The translations under genes were made by a program, and so were the position numbers. 64,000 nt of DNA, from assembly GCF_947507565.1 (NCBI RefSeq), contig NC_089179.1, forward strand, positions 372,001 to 436,000, in the 5' to 3' direction. This document shows, piece by piece, positions 20,561-30,700 of this stretch. Within the stretch, counting starts at the first letter, position 1; each line of letters starts with the position of its first letter. Source of the stretch: Oscarella lobularis. Taxonomy: Eukaryota > Porifera > Homoscleromorpha > Homosclerophorida > Oscarellidae. The notes under the pieces were generated by a model. It was not told the origin of the DNA and made no database searches. It worked only from the letters and a program-made list of their open reading frames with translations.

Positions 20561-22028
20561 GTATATCTCTTGATTAATTAAATATGTTTATTTCTCTTGG
20601 ACAGAATAACAGTTAAATCGTAATCGAACTTTGAATGTTTTGAGATCAGCTGCAGACCACAGAAGGGGACCAAGGGAATTCCAATAAAGCTGAGCACGAT
20701 AGAAAGACGTTGAACGAAGAGCATTTGTGGAGGGACGAGTAAGATGAAGCCCAAATCTAGAAAGACGAGTATCATGATCACCAGAAGATGTGCGACAAAA
20801 ACGAGAAGAAATTTCAGATGAAGTCAATGATGCAATTCCACGAAACGCATGTACGCCGAGAGAGAATTGGTGACGTAAATCAAATGAGTGTAAATTAAAA
20901 CGATTGAACAGGTTTGGCAGATCACCAGTCGGCTCACGAAATCGGATACCTGCAAGAAATCGAAGGCATCGTTTGTCAATTTGTCGAAGTCGAGAAGAAA
21001 TTGAATGAGAACCGGAATCCCAAACAACAGAACAATAATCAACATCTGGCTGAATAATCGATCGAACAAAAGCTACACGAGCTGGCGCATTGAGTTGAGA
21101 GCGAGCTCGGTACAAAGCACCCAGCTTCCGAGACACCTTCTTGACAACTGAATCCACTTGCGGACGCCAACTCAGATTAACATCAAAGATAACACCGAGA
21201 TAGCGAGCCGAATTAGTCGGGCTCACAGTAGACCCATCAACAGAGATGGAAAAGTTAGAGAGATCCGTAGAGTCACGAAATTTTCGAAACAGCATCAGTT
21301 GTGTCTTCTTTCCATTCAACTTCATCAAGTTACGATCGTACCATGAAGAAAGAAGAGAGACGTCATGCTGTAAAGACTTGACAACACCACTGTAAGAAGT
21401 ATGACTCGTCATGAGACATACATCATCAGCGTAGAGTATAATGGAGGAAGTCAAATTTGAAGATGGTAAGTCACTCGTATAGAAGTTGTATAGCAGTGGG
21501 CCTAGCTTCGATCCCTGTGGAACACCGCGGAGACATCGACAACAAGCAGAAGCATCTTCACCAACTTGAACGAACTGACTGCGGTCTGAAAGGTAGTTGG
21601 ATAACCAAAGATGAACATTTCCATTAACTCCACAATTCCACAATTTAGAGAGAAGGCGGGCATGGTCAACTGTATCAAATGCCTTCCTAACATCTAGAAA
21701 GACAGCGCCTGAGCAGAGCTTGTTATCTTTTGCTTCTAATAGCGTGTCAGCAAGCACAGAGGTAGCATCCTGCGTAGATCTTCCACTCCGGAAACCATAT
21801 TGGAATTCCGGGATAATACCATTCTTCTCAAAAAACAAGTTCAGCCGAGTAAAAACAAAATGCTCCAAAATCTTTGAGATGGACGAAAGTAGAGAGATAG
21901 GTCGATAATTCGAGGGATCACTTCTGTCTCCAGATTTAAAAACAGGAGTCACTTTCGCACATTTCCAATCAGAAGGGACAATTCCACTAGAGAGAGAGGC
22001 ATTGAAGATGGAAGCAAGTGATGCCTAG
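20561..22028 (-). mobile_element. 5'-truncated non-LTR retrotransposon (LINE), reverse transcriptase part
   Basis: A minus-strand frame of 454 residues (20588-21952) continues in frame to about 22025. It has the reverse-transcriptase blocks of a non-LTR element: YRPISLLSSISKILEH, the fingers motif QYGFRSGRSTQDA, FLDVRKAFDTVDHARLL, RGVPQGSKLGPLLYNFYTSD and the catalytic YADD (ILYADDVCLM), then a thumb/C-terminal region. No endonuclease domain is present, so the copy is cut at its 5' end, as target-primed insertion often leaves. The 3' end is close to an A/T-rich ATAAATAAAATAAATAAT stretch. The frame is open, so insertion was recent. Jockey/CR1-like clade is a guess. Confidence 0.85.
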
Positions 22029-22057
22029 TTGCCCATCCCTCTCTCTCTTGGTCTCTG

Positions 22058-23524
22058 ATGGAGTCCTCCAGCGAGAGACGATGGCTCACCGTAACGCAAG
22101 ACATGCTACTACTCCACGACGGTCTCGAACGCGTCACGGACCTCGTCGCGTTGCCGAAAAAAGCGCTCGAAGCGACAGAAGACGACAAGCAAGAACTCGA
22201 CTCGTTCGACGAAACGTCGCCGAACGAATTAGCGGAAAAACTGCGCGCCTTTTGCAGCAATCGAAGCATGGCATTCACCCAGCTTCTCGAATATCGACTC
22301 AACGCTCTAATCGCCCTGTGGCAAGCCGAACGAAAGAGAAACAAGAACGAAGGCGAAGAGAAACGCGAATCGGGGGGCGAAGGCGCGACGTCGTCGACTC
22401 CCACTCCAGCCGAGACCGTTCCATTTACGTCGCGAGTGAGCCTTCTACTTCTCTTTCCCCTACTCGAGTCGCAAAGCGAAGCGGATCGTCGCGTGCGCTC
22501 GCAAACCGTCGCGCTTCTCGCGAATTGCCTGAGCGAGTACGAACCGCTCGCGCTTCTACGCGAGCCCAAGGACTGCGTCGACGGTCTCGAACGCTTGCTC
22601 GTCGCCTGGCTCCGAAAGGAGAGGGAGTCCGACTCGAAGACAGAAATGGCCGAAATTGCCGCCGCTTTTGTCGCCTTGTCGTGTGCGAGGTGCGAGAAAA
22701 AAATTTCGAATTTTTTTCCGTTTTTAGGGGTTCTGTGTCGGCTTGTATTCGGGCTATTGACTTATTACTCGAGTGTCGACGCGACGTCGAGAGTTTGCCC
22801 GTCGGAAATGTTCTACGACGATTGATTCAATTGGACGGCGTGCCGTCGGAGCCGCTCTGTCTTCCCTCCGGCACTCACGTGGCCAGTTGGTCGTTTGACG
22901 ATCGTCTTGACAACGACGGCAATGCGAAAGCATCTGCAACAGCCGGAACAGGTTCTGGGGGAGAAAAAAGACGTCCGCCCGGATGCAAATACGAATTTCT
23001 ATTGTTTAGGAAATATCTGTCAGCGTCGCGTTGCCTGCGACGGGACATTTCTTTACATTTCGGGTAGTAATGGTTCAGGTTTAGTTAGAATTGGGACCGG
23101 ATTGCACGGAACCTTGAGGTGAGAGAGTAGGCACACCATGCACAGCAATGGAAAAGCAATACTTGTATATAGAGAGGTCTGCTATCCGCTTCGCTACGAG
23201 GATTTGGTTATTTATCCCAAGAGGGAGGTGATTCGTCTGTTGGAGTTCTTGGATGTGCGATGGAACGATACGGTTTTGCATCACGAGAAGTCGATTGGGC
23301 AGCAAGGAGGAGCGTCCTTGTCCAAGTGCGTACTGTACTCACTGCACATCAATTCATTTTGATTATTATCTCTCTGCAGATTGGAGCCCTCATTTACTCA
23401 AGTGCAAGAGCCTGTTCATACGCGTGCTGTTAATAGTTGGCGAGATTCAGTACCGAAGGGTATGACTGAAACTCAAATGATATACATAGCTCCGTTGTTG
23501 AAGACCTTAGGTTACGTTTTCTAG
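22058..23524 (+). CDS. Chimeric gene: HECTD4 N-terminus fused in frame to TPST C-terminus
   Basis: Created by duplication B. Exons 22058-22689, 22728-22951, 23010-23118, 23146-23325 and 23380-23524 sum to 1290 nt, an exact open frame of 429 residues. The first ~331 residues equal the start of HECTD4 (MESSSERRWLTVTQDMLLLH...). Exon 4 begins SNGKAILVYR as in HECTD4, then crosses the junction at 23174/23177 and becomes the TPST exon-1 end (VCYPLRYEDLVIYPKRE) without a frame change. The original TPST intron and last exon follow, ending TLGYVF. All splice sites are intact and no stop is present. The TPST part lacks the PAPS-binding loop, so sulfotransferase activity is not expected. It keeps the HECTD4 promoter only as far as the copied 5' flank allows; a LINE now sits about 30 bp upstream of the start, so expression is uncertain. 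Confidence 0.8.
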
Positions 23525-23582
23525 AAGTGAGTAAGCCCAAAGCAACTTTACGTTTTGAAAAATAGCCTTTGTATAATTATGA

Positions 23583-24275
23583 GCCGACCACCGCAGTTGT
23601 ACGGGGTGACAAACGCAGTTTGTGAGCCCGTATAACGGCGGAGGGAGGCTCTCTCAAACGTGATCTCAAGGCCGGAAGTGTATGTATGTATGTACGTCTG
23701 TTCGGTGCAGTATTGTGACGTCACATAAGAAAACTCTTACTTTGTAAAGCGCATGCGCGAAATGGGGCCTAAAACGGTGACCCGAAAAAGGCGATTTACG
23801 GTGCGAATAAAGCGTTTTTTCTTTCATAAACAGAAAAAATGTTTAAAAGACCTTATTTTAAACTGCACTGTGCTATTTTCCGTGTTATAAATGCCTTGAG
23901 AAACCGAAACGACAGTTTTGATTGTCACGCTCTGACGTCACAATCAAAAGTATCCACTCATGTACAGTATGTGGGTGGGTATGTACGCGTGCGTGTACGG
24001 GTAACAGGAAATAATACCCGTACACATGCAGATGTCTTCAAATACAGAGCAAATTATGAAATAATACGTCAGAAAAGCGCCTAATTAGAAAAACGTTGCA
24101 ATAATGTATGTAGGTAGGACTGAGCTAAGGGCAGTGATGACTACGTGAATATGTGGCTACAAAAAATTTATGACGCCACACTATGTAATGCTCTAGCGTA
24201 CTGTAAGCGGTGAGAGGCTCTGCATGATGGCAACGGCTGGCAACACGGTGAACACCGGGCCATCATTATCTAGTA
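23583..24275 (-). mobile_element. Non-autonomous repetitive element, copy 2 (inverted)
   Basis: Reverse-complement relative of 19285-20040. It interrupts the sequence TTTGTATAAT/ATAATAAAAAAT, which is uninterrupted after TPST at 18185-18205, so this is a clear insertion into unit 2 with at most a very short target-site duplication. It carries the same hairpins and TGACGTCA motifs. Confidence 0.7.
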
Positions 24276-24425
24276 TAATAAAAAATGTATGACGTCACGG
24301 TACGTACATATCTATGATGCCATCGCGTAAGCGGTGGGAGGCTGCGCATAAAAGTTCAAATTGCTCTAATAAGTTTATACGGGACAAGAACCTGCTCGTG
24401 ACCTTTCGTGACCTCGTGACCGACC

Positions 24426-25349
24426 ATGCTTTTCGTCCGAACCAACTTTTTCCGTCTTTTCATCGCATCTTGGGCCGTCTCGCTGCGGTTTCTGCCTCGA
24501 AGAAGCGGGAGCATTGCGATTCACCACCGTCGCCAGCTGACGACGTCCTGCGATCTCGACAAGTTGACTCGAGATGCGGCGAACGCTATACGGCAATATC
24601 TGAATACTCGTCCTTCGACTTTGACGAAGGAAAGCCACGAATTCCTGGAGGGAGTGGCAGATCAACTCATCGTTGCGGGTCGCCAGGAGTTATCCGTGCT
24701 CGTCGGTAGTCTGTCAGGAACCGTCGTATGGAGTTTTAGAGAAATTGCAATCCTTAGAAATCAACTGGATGTCCTGAGCTACAGACTAAGCGCGTTGGAA
24801 AAAAAATATGAGAGACAAGAAAAAAAATTTGAAAAAAAATTTAAGATACAAGAAAAAAAATTTGAGATACGAGAAAAAAAATTTGAAAAAAAATTTGAAA
24901 AAAAATTTAAGATACAAGAAAAAAAATTCGAGATACGAGAAAAAAAATTTGAGATACGAGAAAAAAAATTTGAGATACAAGAATCAATCTTGTCAATTGG
25001 GCAAGGCGCCCTGGACCTGGAAGAGAGAATACGGATGAACCTTTTTTTGGGGAAGAAACCCAAAGGGTACAAAAAACTCACATTGCATGCCCTGAAAACT
25101 GGCCCAACGTTTCTTGAGGCGTCAGAAAGTGAAGAAATCGTGGCCAGGTGGAATGATCTAAGGCACACCATAGGATGGGAAGATGAGGATTTTGAGCACC
25201 ATGAAAGCGTCAAAGATATAAGAGGGGCTCAAGCTCATGAGCCATTTGTCCTTAAAAAGGCTGAAAAAGGATTGATTCATTTACGTGAGGATATCCAGAT
25301 TTCGGCCAAAAGAGTAATTGAATTGTTGAAGATAACTGAGAACATTTGA
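24426..25349 (+). CDS. Uncharacterised coiled-coil protein X, copy B
   Basis: Intronless 307-residue paralogue of 18352-19218, with the same N-terminal hydrophobic/Arg-rich leader and nearly identical C-terminal domain (RWNDLRHTIGWEDEDFEHHE). The heptad tract (about 24795-24985) is longer and shuffled: KKFEIRE units alternate with short KKFEKKFK inserts of 12 bp, which shifts the coiled-coil register. It has lost the short PRSKE stretch present in copy A. The frame is open throughout, despite repeat-length changes in multiples of three, which suggests selection on the protein. Confidence 0.65.
   Translation: MLFVRTNFFRLFIASWAVSLRFLPRRSGSIAIHHRRQLTTSCDLDKLTRDAANAIRQYLNTRPSTLTKESHEFLEGVADQLIVAGRQELSVLVGSLSGTVVWSFREIAILRNQLDVLSYRLSALEKKYERQEKKFEKKFKIQEKKFEIREKKFEKKFEKKFKIQEKKFEIREKKFEIREKKFEIQESILSIGQGALDLEERIRMNLFLGKKPKGYKKLTLHALKTGPTFLEASESEEIVARWNDLRHTIGWEDEDFEHHESVKDIRGAQAHEPFVLKKAEKGLIHLREDIQISAKRVIELLKITENI
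24795..24985 (+). repeat. Expanded heptad minisatellite in gene X copy B
   Basis: Tandem A-rich 21-bp and 12-bp units encoding KKFEIRE and KKFE-type blocks. Orthologous to 18724-18850 but different in number and order. Confidence 0.88.
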
Positions 25350-25504
25350 GAGACGTTATTATTATATTGAGTTCTTTATGATGATCAGAGATTACCGATT
25401 GAGTTTTTTTCTAGTAATTAGTGTTGTTGTTATTGAACCAGTGCGTTGAGCGCCCAAAACTCTCAATGCTCTAATACGTTTATACGGGACAAGAACCTGT
25501 TCGT

Positions 25505-25934
25505 GACCTCGTGACCGACCAAGCTTTTCGTCCGAACCAACTTTTTCCGTCTTTTCATCGCATCTTGGGCCGTCGCGCTGCGGTTTCTGCCTCGAAGAAG
25601 CGGGAGCATTGCGATTCACCACCGTCGCCAGCTGACGACGTCCTGCGATCTCGACAAGTTGACTCGAGATGCGGCGAACGCTATACGGCAATATCTGAAT
25701 GCCCATCCTTCGACTTTGACGAAGGAAAGCCAAGAATTCCTGGAGGGAGTGGCAGATCAACTCATCGTTGCGGGTCCCCGAAGCAAGGAGGAGTTATCCG
25801 TGCTCGTCGGTAGTCTGTCACGAACCGTCGTATGGAGGCTGAAAAACTTAAAGGATTGATTCATTTACGTGAGGATATCCAGATTTCGGCCAAAAGAGTA
25901 ATTGAATTGTTGAAGATAACTGAGAACATTTGAG
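25505..25934 (+). pseudogene. Gene X copy C, start codon lost and coiled coil deleted
   Basis: Third copy, in tandem behind copy B with the shared flank GAACCAGTGCGTTGAGCGCC on both sides (about 25437 and 26019). The ATG of copies A and B reads AAG here (GACCAAGCTTTTCG). The region from about 25838 jumps directly to the last ~35 codons, deleting the whole heptad tract and central domain. The deletion shifts the frame and gives a stop at 25859. Not expected to make protein. Confidence 0.85.
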
Positions 25935-26076
25935 AGACGTTATTATTATTGAGTTCTTTATGATGATCAGAGATTACCGATTGAGTTTTTTCCTAGTAAT
26001 TAATGTTGTTGTTATTGAACCAGTGCGTTGAGCGCCCAAAACACTCAATGCGCACGCGCTCTACTCGCCGGATACA

Positions 26077-27724
26077 ATGGAGTCCTCCAGCGAGAGACGA
26101 TGGCTCACCGTAACGCAAGACATGCTACTACTCCACGACGGTCTCGAACGCGTCACGGACCTCGTCGCGTTGCCGAAAAAAGCGCTCGAAGCGACAGAAG
26201 ACGACAAGCAAGAACTCGACTCGTTCGACGAAACGTCGCCGAACGAATTAGCGGAAAAACTGCGCGCCTTTTGCAGCAATCGAAGCATGGCATTCACCCA
26301 GCTTCTCGAATATCGACTCAACGCTCTAATCGCCCTGTGGCAAGCCGAACGAAAGAGAAACAAGAACGAAGGCGAAGAGAAACGCGAATCGGGGGGCGAA
26401 GGCGCGACGTCGTCGACTCCCACTCCAGCCGAGACCGTTCCATTTACGTCGCGAGTGAGCCTTCTACTTCTCTTTCCCCTACTCGAGTCGCAAAGCGAAG
26501 CGGATCGTCGCGTGCGCTCGCAAACCGTCGCGCTTCTCGCGAATTGCCTGAGCGAGTACGAACCGCTCGCGCTTCTACGCGAGCCCAAGGACTGCGTCGA
26601 CGGTCTCGAACGCTTGCTCGTCGCCTGGCTCCGAAAGGAGAGGGAGTCCGACTCGAAAACAGAGATGGCCGAAATTGCCGCCGCTTTTGTCGCCTTGTCG
26701 TGTGCGAGGTGCGAGAAAAAAAATTCGAAAAAAATTTCGAAGGAAAAAAATTTTGGCGAAATTTTTTTTTCATGTATCGAATTTTTAGGGGTTCTGTGTC
26801 GGCTTGTATTCGGGCTATTGACTTGTTGCTCGAGTGTCGACGCGACGTCGAGAGTTTGCCCGTCGGAAATGTTCTACGACGATTGACTCAATTGGACGGC
26901 GTGCCGTCGGAGCCGCTCTGTCTTCCCTCCGGCACTCACGTGGCCAGTTGGTCGTTTGACGATCGTCTTGACAACGACGGCAATGCGAAAGCATCTGCAA
27001 CAGCTGGAACAGGTTCTGGGGGAGAAAAAAGACGTCCGCCCGGATGCAAATATGAATTTCTATTATTTAGGAAATATCTGTCAGCGTCGCGTTGCCTGCG
27101 ACGGGACATTTCTTTACATTTCGGGTAGTAATGGTTCAGGTTTAGTTAGAATTGGGACCGGATTGCACGGAACCTTGAGGTGAGAGAGTAGGCACACCAT
27201 GCACAGCAATGGAAAAGCAATACTTGTATATAGAGGATTTCCCTACGTTGTCAATAAAGATCTCAATGTGGGATGGATAGCGTGGACAGACGGTAATTTA
27301 TTGCACAGAACGGCGTCATCTGACGCAACGGACGTTCTCTGTCACAAATTGGATCCGTCTACACTTACCGTATAAGCGTTATTGATTTTTTTCCCGAGTC
27401 CTTATTGAGTTCTTACTCAAAGGTCACGAAAGAGATTTTGCTTCCCGTTGGAAGACGATTTTCAAGTGGGAGTCGCACGACGTTGAGCCTGTGCGGAGAC
27501 GGAAAGTTCGTCCATTGGCTCTACTGCGCAAACAAGCCGATTACGTCAGAAAAAACGAGAATCATTCCCGTTTACGTGGAGTCATACGAAATCAAGGTAA
27601 AGCCCCTGTACGAAAAGGAAGGAAAGGGGAGAAATTAATAATGTCAATTAAGTGTATTGGTTCTAATGTCACTGCGGAAGCGTTGAGAAATCGCGTGATG
27701 CTTTTTCAGCGTGACGAAGTACGA

Positions 27725-27756
<32 letters not shown>

Positions 27757-30700
27757 AATGCGCAAGGCGACGACGGCAAGAGCTCCTGGACATTTCGGCG
27801 TTCGACAACGCGCCGTCTTTGCCGCCGCGTTTGCGTCATCGTCGTCGTCGTCGTCGCCTTCAACGGGAAAGGCGGACTCGAGTTCGTTGACGAAATGATA
27901 GCGCTTCGTAACGGGCGTTTATTCCTTTTTTTCCCCAGGCCAAGACACGTCGTGTGGCGTGAATTTGAAGACGTTGCAAAAATCGGCTTCTTTTGCTGAC
28001 GGAACATTCATCACTATCATGACGTTTAACCAGGGAAGTGGCGGAGCGATTTCTCGCTCCTTGTTTGGATCATCGAGTGCGCAGCGAAGTAAAAAGACAA
28101 TCGCGTTTTCGCTCGCTTTTTTTTAAAACATTCCCTCAAAGATTTAGGGACTTGTTGGTGTTTTCATCTCGGTGAGGGACACGGCGAAGCGCGCGTCGAC
28201 GTGCCGGCGAACGCAGACAGCGCTTTGGGTCAAGGCGCTCCCGCGGAGGAAGGAGGTTATAGTCGCGCTGATCCAGGTGACTCGGCGTGCGTGAATTTCT
28301 CTTTTTAGGACTCTGCTACGATGTCGTCAATCATTGCATCTGGAGCTGCGCGTCTGATTACGTCGACGTTTGGTTGAATCCCGGCAATTTGTCCATTTAT
28401 CACGCTTTGCGTGCCATCGGGATGCCGTGCGACGACGAGTCATTGGGCGTAGCGCTGGGAAAAGAAGCCTCGATTTTGAGCAGTCAGGCAATTGACGCTC
28501 TGCTGCAGCACTTGGGTGTTATTGGCGCAAATGACGTGATTCGTATTGCACTGAAATCGCCGTCGTTGACAAAGGCGAAAATCAGACGCGTGGAGCCCCA
28601 GTTTGTTGATCGAATTCGTCGCATTTTGGAGTACGGAATCGAAGAAGGGAATCACTTGGCTACTCAATGCATCCTGATTGTACTTCCGGTATATAGAAAG
28701 AAAGAGGCTCGTTGCTTGATTTGCTTTTACCTGCCATTCTCCAGTTATTGATTTCTTCCCTGTCTTTCGACGAGGAGCCAATTGAACCGGAATCAAATCT
28801 CTACAGAATCAGGTACATAGACTGGCTTTTTATTTCACGGGAATGAGTGGACTTTTTTAGGGAATTTGCTTGGGGCTTGGCCATGAACGAAGGCGATCAT
28901 CCCGTCTATTTACGAAAACAAGCTGCTGTTCTTCTCAGGTGAGTTGCTTGTCTGGAATATTAAATTTCTCAACCACTTTTCCCTAGTTCGGCTTTACGTA
29001 CGTTCTATCGATCTGAATCGGACTTGCTTGCTATGCTGTCTGATGTACTTCATTTCCATGGTGGGAACGAGAAATTAGAAAGTTGACTTTTATCATTCTC
29101 CTAGTAGGAAAGACGCCTGGCGGATTTCTTTACGACAAAGTCCTCCTATACCTCGCAGACGAAAAGTCCATACAAACAACAAAGTAAAAGAAGATTATCT
29201 AGAGTCGTATATAAAACGATTTTTCTCCGCGTAGACTTCCTGACAATTTCGTTGAGAAATTAATTCGTTTTGCAGTCGAGGAGGCATGCACTCTTCTCAA
29301 GACACTCGGAAATAGCAGTAGCAAGGAATTTATTAACACGACGTCGTCTATGCCGGTCAGTCGCGCAGAGAATAACAACTCAGCTCTAATAGGTCCTTTT
29401 TCCCAGACGGTTTCGTCTACTGTACGCTTTCTGGTCGAATTCCAGTCCAACGTTCTTAAACAGCTCGTGCTATCGGATCAGAACGCTGTGGGCGATAAAG
29501 TGCAGGTATGAGCGCGCTGGAGAATGGAAAGGATGACGCTTGACGCTCTTTCTTGACGATAGGCTGCTATTGCGTGCATTTTAAGACCGATTTTCATCGG
29601 CTGTAGAGAAATCTTTGACGTTCTTCTCGACGTTTGCGCGTCGTGTACACAGAACAAGGAATTAGAGCGATTTTGCCACGGCATGGAAAAAATCGCCAAG
29701 GCGACGATTTTGGGACAGTTGCTTCAGCCGGCAGTCTGTTGCCTAAACGATTCCAACTTGAGGACCTTGCCGCTGGCCGATGCACTCATCGGCGATCTCG
29801 TCGTTTTGACGGTCGTAGCAAGCAAGGTTCGCGTTATTGGGAGAAATCGGATTAAAGTATATTACATTCTTTTATATATACTAGACGGCTGTGATGCTCA
29901 GAGGCAAGAGAAACGAGAAAACGACGCAGAGACAGCATTCGTTGGAGACAATGACACGTACTGGACTCGCGACACCTGAAGAGATAGAGACGTTGAGGCA
30001 AGAGGCGGAAGAAGGTCGGTTTGGGAGCATGACCTTTTTTCTTCGGCGTCTTTGAGATTCGTTTTTCAGCTCACGATTCGGGCTACTTGTCGAATTTGAC
30101 GATTCCCTGCCCGTGGACGGCCGGTCGTACGATCGAAACGATTCACCCGGTGAGAGACAATTACAAGTTCAAGGAAACGGTCACTATACCCGGCGCGAGA
30201 AATCTCTACATAAAATTCGATCCGCGCTGCGCATCGCAGTACGATTATGACAAGGTATTCGCTGAAAAAAAACGAGAAAAAGACTTCTATTTTCTTCCTT
30301 GAGGTCTGCGTTTATTCCGGAACGACGACGAGTTGTCGAAAAGTAGCCGAATACGGCGGCAATACGCACGGTTTCGGAAGTAAGAGCGTATTGGGCTCTG
30401 GATGGCCAAAGGAACCGGTCAAGGTATATATATATATATATATAAGAGACGGTGCTTTGAAGCTGAACACGTCGACGTCTTGCGTCTGATTTAGGTTGAA
30501 GGAGGCTCGGCGACGTTTACGTTCGAAATGCGAAGCGGTCGCGAGCACAATACGCCTGATAGAGCCGTCTGGGGATTTGGTTGTACAATCCGAGCTCAGG
30601 TTAGTGAGAATTCGTATGAATTGCGAGAGTTTAGTCAATATTCTCTTTAGGAATCTTTGGACGATTCTGACGGGACGGGATTGCCTTTTTTCGCCGATCT

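Larger units (their letters stand above)
17792..23174. repeat. Tandem segmental duplication B, unit 1
   Basis: Runs from inside TPST exon 1 to inside HECTD4 exon 4. The same order (TPST 3' end, gene X, HECTD4 5' end) recurs at 23177-27235. Unit 1 is longer because it carries a LINE and associated DNA at about 20040-22057 that is absent from unit 2. Confidence 0.9.
23177..27235. repeat. Tandem segmental duplication B, unit 2
   Basis: Second unit: TPST 3' end (23177-23580), inverted repetitive element (23583-24275), gene X copy B, broken gene X copy C, and the true HECTD4 5' end. It shares introns and flanks with unit 1. It lacks the LINE and the other DNA at 19285-22057. Confidence 0.9.

Noticed and set aside
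22018-23067. 349-codon plus-strand Arg-rich frame, and its copy at 26028-27128
   Set aside because: Only its part after 22728 coincides with true HECTD4 exon 2; the rest is an alternate-frame shadow of exon 1.
23081-23465. Separate complete sulfotransferase gene near 23.2 kb
   Set aside because: Only the last ~98 codons of TPST are present, lacking the anchor and PAPS loop; it is the tail of the chimera.
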